Origin: JANQUM01 sp047630355
GTDB taxonomy: Bacteria; Bacteroidota; Bacteroidia; Cytophagales; Spirosomataceae
NCBI GenBank assembly: GCA_047630355.1
Contig: JBLHXN010000004.1
Span: forward strand, 1 to 64,000
Direction: 5' to 3'
DNA length: 64,000 bases
Shown here: positions 61,481-64,000 of the stretch, one piece after another
How positions within the stretch are numbered: the stretch's first letter is position 1
Layout of the letters: each line of letters begins with the position of its first letter
Program-made: the position numbers and the translations under genes
The notes under the pieces: model-generated
Database searches by the model: none
Seen by the model: only the letters and a program-made list of their open reading frames with translations
Told to the model about the DNA's origin: nothing

Positions 61481-62746
61481 TTAGTAATGGCAACGAGCAC
61501 ATTCTAACCCACCAATATCTTCCACTTTCATTGGTCCTTCGGACGTTTTGTAGTGAGCCTCCATAAGTTGATCATAGTAAGCATTGTCTTTTCCGTTTAC
61601 ATTTGTCTGACGATGACAATCAATACACCAACCCATAGTTAATGATTTTGCTTGTTGTACCACTTCCATTGTCGGTATTTCTCCGTGGCAATTTGTACAA
61701 TCCAACCCGCCTACATTTGTGTGTTGGGCGTGATTAAAATATGCTAAATCTGGCAAGTTGTGAACACGAATCCACTCGATTGGCTGGTCATTTTCAAGAG
61801 CAGTGTAGATTTTCTGAATCTCAGGAGACTCACGCTTAACCATGTTGTGGCAATTCATACAAATGTTAGCCGACGGAATACCCGCTTGCTTTCCTTTGTA
61901 AACACCTGTGTGGCAATAGGCACAATTAATTTCGTACTCTCCAACGTGTAATTTGTGAGAGAATGCAATTGGCTGCTCAGGAGCGTATCCCTGATGAACA
62001 CCAATTCCGTAAAGGCCGTCTAAAGATGCTTTCGTAGCTAAGAGGATAAACATCCAGATTACCGCAGAGCGGATTGTCTTATTTGCTACTAAACCTTTCA
62101 AATTTGCTTTAAAACGCTCTGAAATCGACATACCCGTAGTTTCTGGAGTTTCAGCACCAGCAAGTTTCGTTAACAATTGTATGATTGCTAACAAAGCAAC
62201 TAATACCAACGCCATGATAGCGAGTAATGCAATTAATACTACGTTAAAAAACTGACCTCCACCCGTTTCGCCCGTGGCAACAGCAGCACCCGCAACAGGG
62301 ACAGCAGCTACAACCGGAACATTCGCGGCGTTAATATATGCCAAAATTCCTTTAATTTCTGCGTCCCCAAAACTTGGGAAGGCGGTCATTTGAGCTTTAT
62401 TGTACTTTTCGTACAGCTTAACCGCGTAATCATCGCCACTAGCAATAACCGCGTTTGGATTATTAATCCATTTCTTCAACCAAGGATAATCACGCCTTTC
62501 CTGAATACCTTTTAAGCCAGGTCCCACTACAACAGCGTTATCTGTAGCATGGCACTGGGCACAGTTATTTTTGTATAGTTTTTCTCCAAGAACAACATCC
62601 CCATCGCTGTCTGCGGGAGCAGCGGCTTCGACAGCTACAGGTGCCGCATCAACAGCAGGAGCGGCATCTTGTGCAACTGCCGTAGCAGTAACGAAGAAGA
62701 CCACAAATAGAGTCCTGAACAAGCTTTTCTGTATTTTTAGGTACAT
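61481..62746 (-). CDS. actA: Alternative complex III subunit ActA, pentaheme with an extra N-terminal mono-heme cytochrome c domain
   Basis: A 421-residue c-type cytochrome. A signal peptide (VVFFVTATAVAQ) is followed by an Ala/Pro-rich linker and a complete mono-heme domain with CAQCH at residues 62-66 and the Met in NKAQMTAFPSF. Next come helix FFNVVLIALLAIMALVLVAL, a second helix SAVIWMFILLATKASLDGLY, and the classical ActA part with five sites: CAYCH, CMNCH, CTNCH, CIDCH and CARCH. The well-studied ActA proteins are pentaheme; this one has six heme sites. It is the first gene of the act-cox block, directly behind a clear promoter. Confidence 0.94.
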   Translation of the reverse strand: MYLKIQKSLFRTLFVVFFVTATAVAQDAAPAVDAAPVAVEAAAPADSDGDVVLGEKLYKNNCAQCHATDNAVVVGPGLKGIQERRDYPWLKKWINNPNAVIASGDDYAVKLYEKYNKAQMTAFPSFGDAEIKGILAYINAANVPVVAAVPVAGAAVATGETGGGQFFNVVLIALLAIMALVLVALLAIIQLLTKLAGAETPETTGMSISERFKANLKGLVANKTIRSAVIWMFILLATKASLDGLYGIGVHQGYAPEQPIAFSHKLHVGEYEINCAYCHTGVYKGKQAGIPSANICMNCHNMVKRESPEIQKIYTALENDQPIEWIRVHNLPDLAYFNHAQHTNVGGLDCTNCHGEIPTMEVVQQAKSLTMGWCIDCHRQTNVNGKDNAYYDQLMEAHYKTSEGPMKVEDIGGLECARCHY

Positions 62747-62783
62747 AATTTTATGAGTACAATTAAGTGCTTTTTTCTATTTG

Positions 62784-62814
62784 CAAAACTAATCGAGGAA
62801 TGACTTGAATCAAA
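62784..62814 (-). promoter_or_regulatory. Promoter of the act-cox operon
   Basis: On the minus strand, TTTG (62814-62811), a 19-base spacer and TAGTTTTG (62791-62784) match both Bacteroidota boxes exactly. The start would be near 62777, giving a 30-base leader before actA. The next gene boundaries for 16 kb are mostly under 80 bases, so one long transcript is likely. Confidence 0.75.
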
Positions 62815-62833
62815 AAAGTTGTATAACTTTTTT
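62812..62833 (-). terminator. Probable terminator of the tRNA-Cys gene
   Basis: AAAAAAGTT (62812-62820) pairs with AACTTTTTT (62825-62833) around GTAT; on the minus strand it ends in a T-run. It lies downstream of tRNA-Cys and touches the -33 box of the act promoter. Confidence 0.4.
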
Positions 62834-63017
62834 TATGAGCCAATCTTATTTATACTTATTCTAAATAAGTACTTAATCATCTCACTATAAGTTCCTTGTA
62901 TAAGTATTTCTCTTACGTATATAGGTTTAGTACGTTCAGAAATGGCTGCAATTCTAATGTGTAGATTGCGTTTGGACTAATAACTTCGGAGAGAAGAACA
63001 AGAACGTGAAGAAAAAG

Positions 63018-63088
63018 AGGTTCCGAGCGGATTCGAACCGCTGTAGGAGGTTTTGCAGACCTCTGCCTAGCCGCTCGGCCACGGAACC
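63018..63088 (-). tRNA. tRNA-Cys (anticodon GCA)
   Basis: A 71-base cloverleaf on the minus strand. The acceptor GGTTCCG pairs with CGGAACC; D-arm GGCCGAGCGGCTAGGC; anticodon stem AGGT/ACCT around CTGCAAA; T-loop GTTCGAATC. Its own promoter lies 18 bases upstream. Confidence 0.95.
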
Positions 63089-63106
63089 TTTTATCTTTTG
63101 GGAATG

Positions 63107-63138
63107 CAAAAGTACGAGCATGCTAATGAAATAACAAA
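63107..63138 (-). promoter_or_regulatory. Promoter of tRNA-Cys
   Basis: On the minus strand, TTTG (63138-63135), exactly 20 bases and TACTTTTG (63114-63107) are perfect matches to both boxes. The layout is identical to the tRNA-tuf promoter. Confidence 0.75.
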
Positions 63139-63175
63139 AAAAAATCAGATTATTTAAGTCAGGTGGAAAAATAAA

Positions 63176-63204
63176 ACGGGTCACACAAAATGTGCGACCC
63201 GTTC
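63176..63204 (-). terminator. Terminator after rpsA
   Basis: AACGGGTCACAC (63176-63187) pairs with GTGCGACCCGTT (63193-63204) with one mismatch around a 5-base loop, 35 bases past the rpsA stop; the minus strand continues TTTTATTTTT. Confidence 0.8.
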
Positions 63205-63238
63205 AAATATTCATAAACAAGTTCTGAAGAACTGTATA

Positions 63239-64000
63239 TTATCTTCCTTCTCCCTTCAGCTGCTCTTTCAAGTTTGCCAAAGCAGAAAGATCGCCAAGAG
63301 TTGACTTCTCAGTCTCTTGTGACTTAGATGAAGATTCAGTTGACTTCTTAGAAGTTGACTTAGCAGCCTTCTTCGCAACAACCGGCTCTTCGCTTGGAGC
63401 TTCCCAGCTACGTGTATGCGAAAGAACGATACGCTTCTCGTCTTTATTAAATTCAAGTACTACGAAAGGTAGTTTCTCGCCTACTTCCGCTACCGAACCG
63501 TCTTCTTTAGCCAAATGCTTCAAAGCAGCGTAACCTTCGATTCCATAAGGAAGCTCAAGCATTGCTTGCTTATCAGTTTTCACTGTAATTAAACATTCGT
63601 GGGTGGTACCAGCTCCAAACGTATCTTCGAAAGCATCCCAAGGGTTTTGCTCCAAGTGCTTATGGCTCAACGCCAGACGACGATTCTCAGTATCAAGTTC
63701 AAGCACAATCACCTCTAATTCTTCACCAATTTTAACGAAGTCTGAAGGATGCTTGATTTTCTTGGTCCAAGAAAGATCAGATACGTGTACAAGACCGTCA
63801 ATTCCTTCCTCAAGCTCTAAGAAGAGACCGAAGTTAGTTAGATTACGAACTGTACCTTTATGTTGTGTACCGATTGCATACTTGGTCAACAAGTCTGTCT
63901 TGTTCCAAGGATCTTCAGTAAGTTGCTTAATACCTAATGACATCTTACGCTCTTCACGATCCATTGTCAACACTACGGCATCAATCTCATCTCCGATTTG
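63239..64000 (-). CDS. rpsA: 30S ribosomal protein S1, C-terminal part (5' end off the window)
   Basis: The minus-strand frame is open from the right edge (first full codon at 64000) to a stop at 63239, giving 253 residues. Three S1 (OB-fold) domains can be seen: the end of one (DEIDAVVLTMDREERKMSLG), one complete (GTQHKGTVRNLTNFGLFLEL through VIVLELDTENRRLALSHKHL) and a last divergent one (ECLITVKTDKQAMLELPYGI to FNKDEKRIVLSHTRSWE). A Lys/Ser-rich tail follows. S1 brings mRNA to the small subunit, which matters in Bacteroidota, where Shine-Dalgarno sites are weak. The Met near 63973 is internal, not a start. Confidence 0.95.
   Translation of the reverse strand, partial: QIGDEIDAVVLTMDREERKMSLGIKQLTEDPWNKTDLLTKYAIGTQHKGTVRNLTNFGLFLELEEGIDGLVHVSDLSWTKKIKHPSDFVKIGEELEVIVLELDTENRRLALSHKHLEQNPWDAFEDTFGAGTTHECLITVKTDKQAMLELPYGIEGYAALKHLAKEDGSVAEVGEKLPFVVLEFNKDEKRIVLSHTRSWEAPSEEPVVAKKAAKSTSKKSTESSSKSQETEKSTLGDLSALANLKEQLKGEGR

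Overview
This 64 kb window looks like a chromosome segment of a Bacteroidota bacterium, most likely order Cytophagales (inference). The evidence is AT-leaning coding sequence, promoters of the Bacteroidota type (-7 TAnnTTTG with -33 TTTG about 19-20 bases upstream), few Shine-Dalgarno sites, SdrD-B-like surface proteins, and an alternative complex III/cytochrome oxidase gene block of the Bacteroidota kind. It is mostly housekeeping and respiratory DNA, with no prophage, CRISPR array or intact insertion sequence. One small MITE-like element and several REP-like palindromes are present.

Layout. 1-9.4 kb: partial tagaturonate reductase, a frameshifted DUF2335 gene, ahcY, a HAD phosphatase, a small antitoxin-like pair, two tandem exported TonB-C-like proteins, guaB, a decayed exported-protein gene, a lipoprotein and a PF04020 membrane protein. 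9.4-21.5 kb: the MITE-like element, comM-like ATPase, M28 peptidase, a thrombospondin-type-3-repeat outer-membrane protein, a fused E1 2-oxoacid dehydrogenase, a DUF1573 protein, an ATP-grasp enzyme, menB and a membrane protein. 21.6-27.4 kb: trpC and trpF separated by a complete proline operon (proC-proB-proA) and by a remnant of a second trpC 3' end, followed by debris of a surface adhesin. 27.5-34.3 kb: a VCBS/sugar-isomerase fusion, TraB/GumN protein, Tat-exported beta-propeller, M16 peptidase and MFS transporter. 34.3-35.9 kb: tRNA-Tyr, tRNA-Gly, tRNA-Thr and tuf from one near-perfect promoter.

36.2-46.2 kb: a very long SdrD-B protein gene broken near its 5' end by a nonsense codon and a 7-bp tandem duplication; an ECF sigma factor with a probable anti-sigma factor and a beta-barrel protein; and a carbamoyltransferase-DUF5989-SxtJ cluster whose SGNH hydrolase partner is a pseudogene. 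46.2-62.8 kb: one continuous minus-strand block, actABCDEF-coxB-coxA-ctaA-ctaB-two cox3-cox4-sco1-DUF420. It encodes quinol:cytochrome c oxidoreductase (alternative complex III), the aa3-type oxidase and its heme A and copper assembly factors. It is read from a clear promoter upstream of actA. 62.8-64 kb: tRNA-Cys and the 3' part of rpsA.

A recurring theme is gene decay confined to accessory genes (DUF2335, exported protein, small ORF, adhesin remnant, SdrD-like protein, SGNH hydrolase), while every core gene reads intact. I see no clearly new biological system. The best leads are the proCBA block inside trpC/trpF with its trpC scar, the carbamoyltransferase/SxtJ/DUF5989 membrane module, the extra heme domain on ActA, and the VCBS-isomerase fusion.
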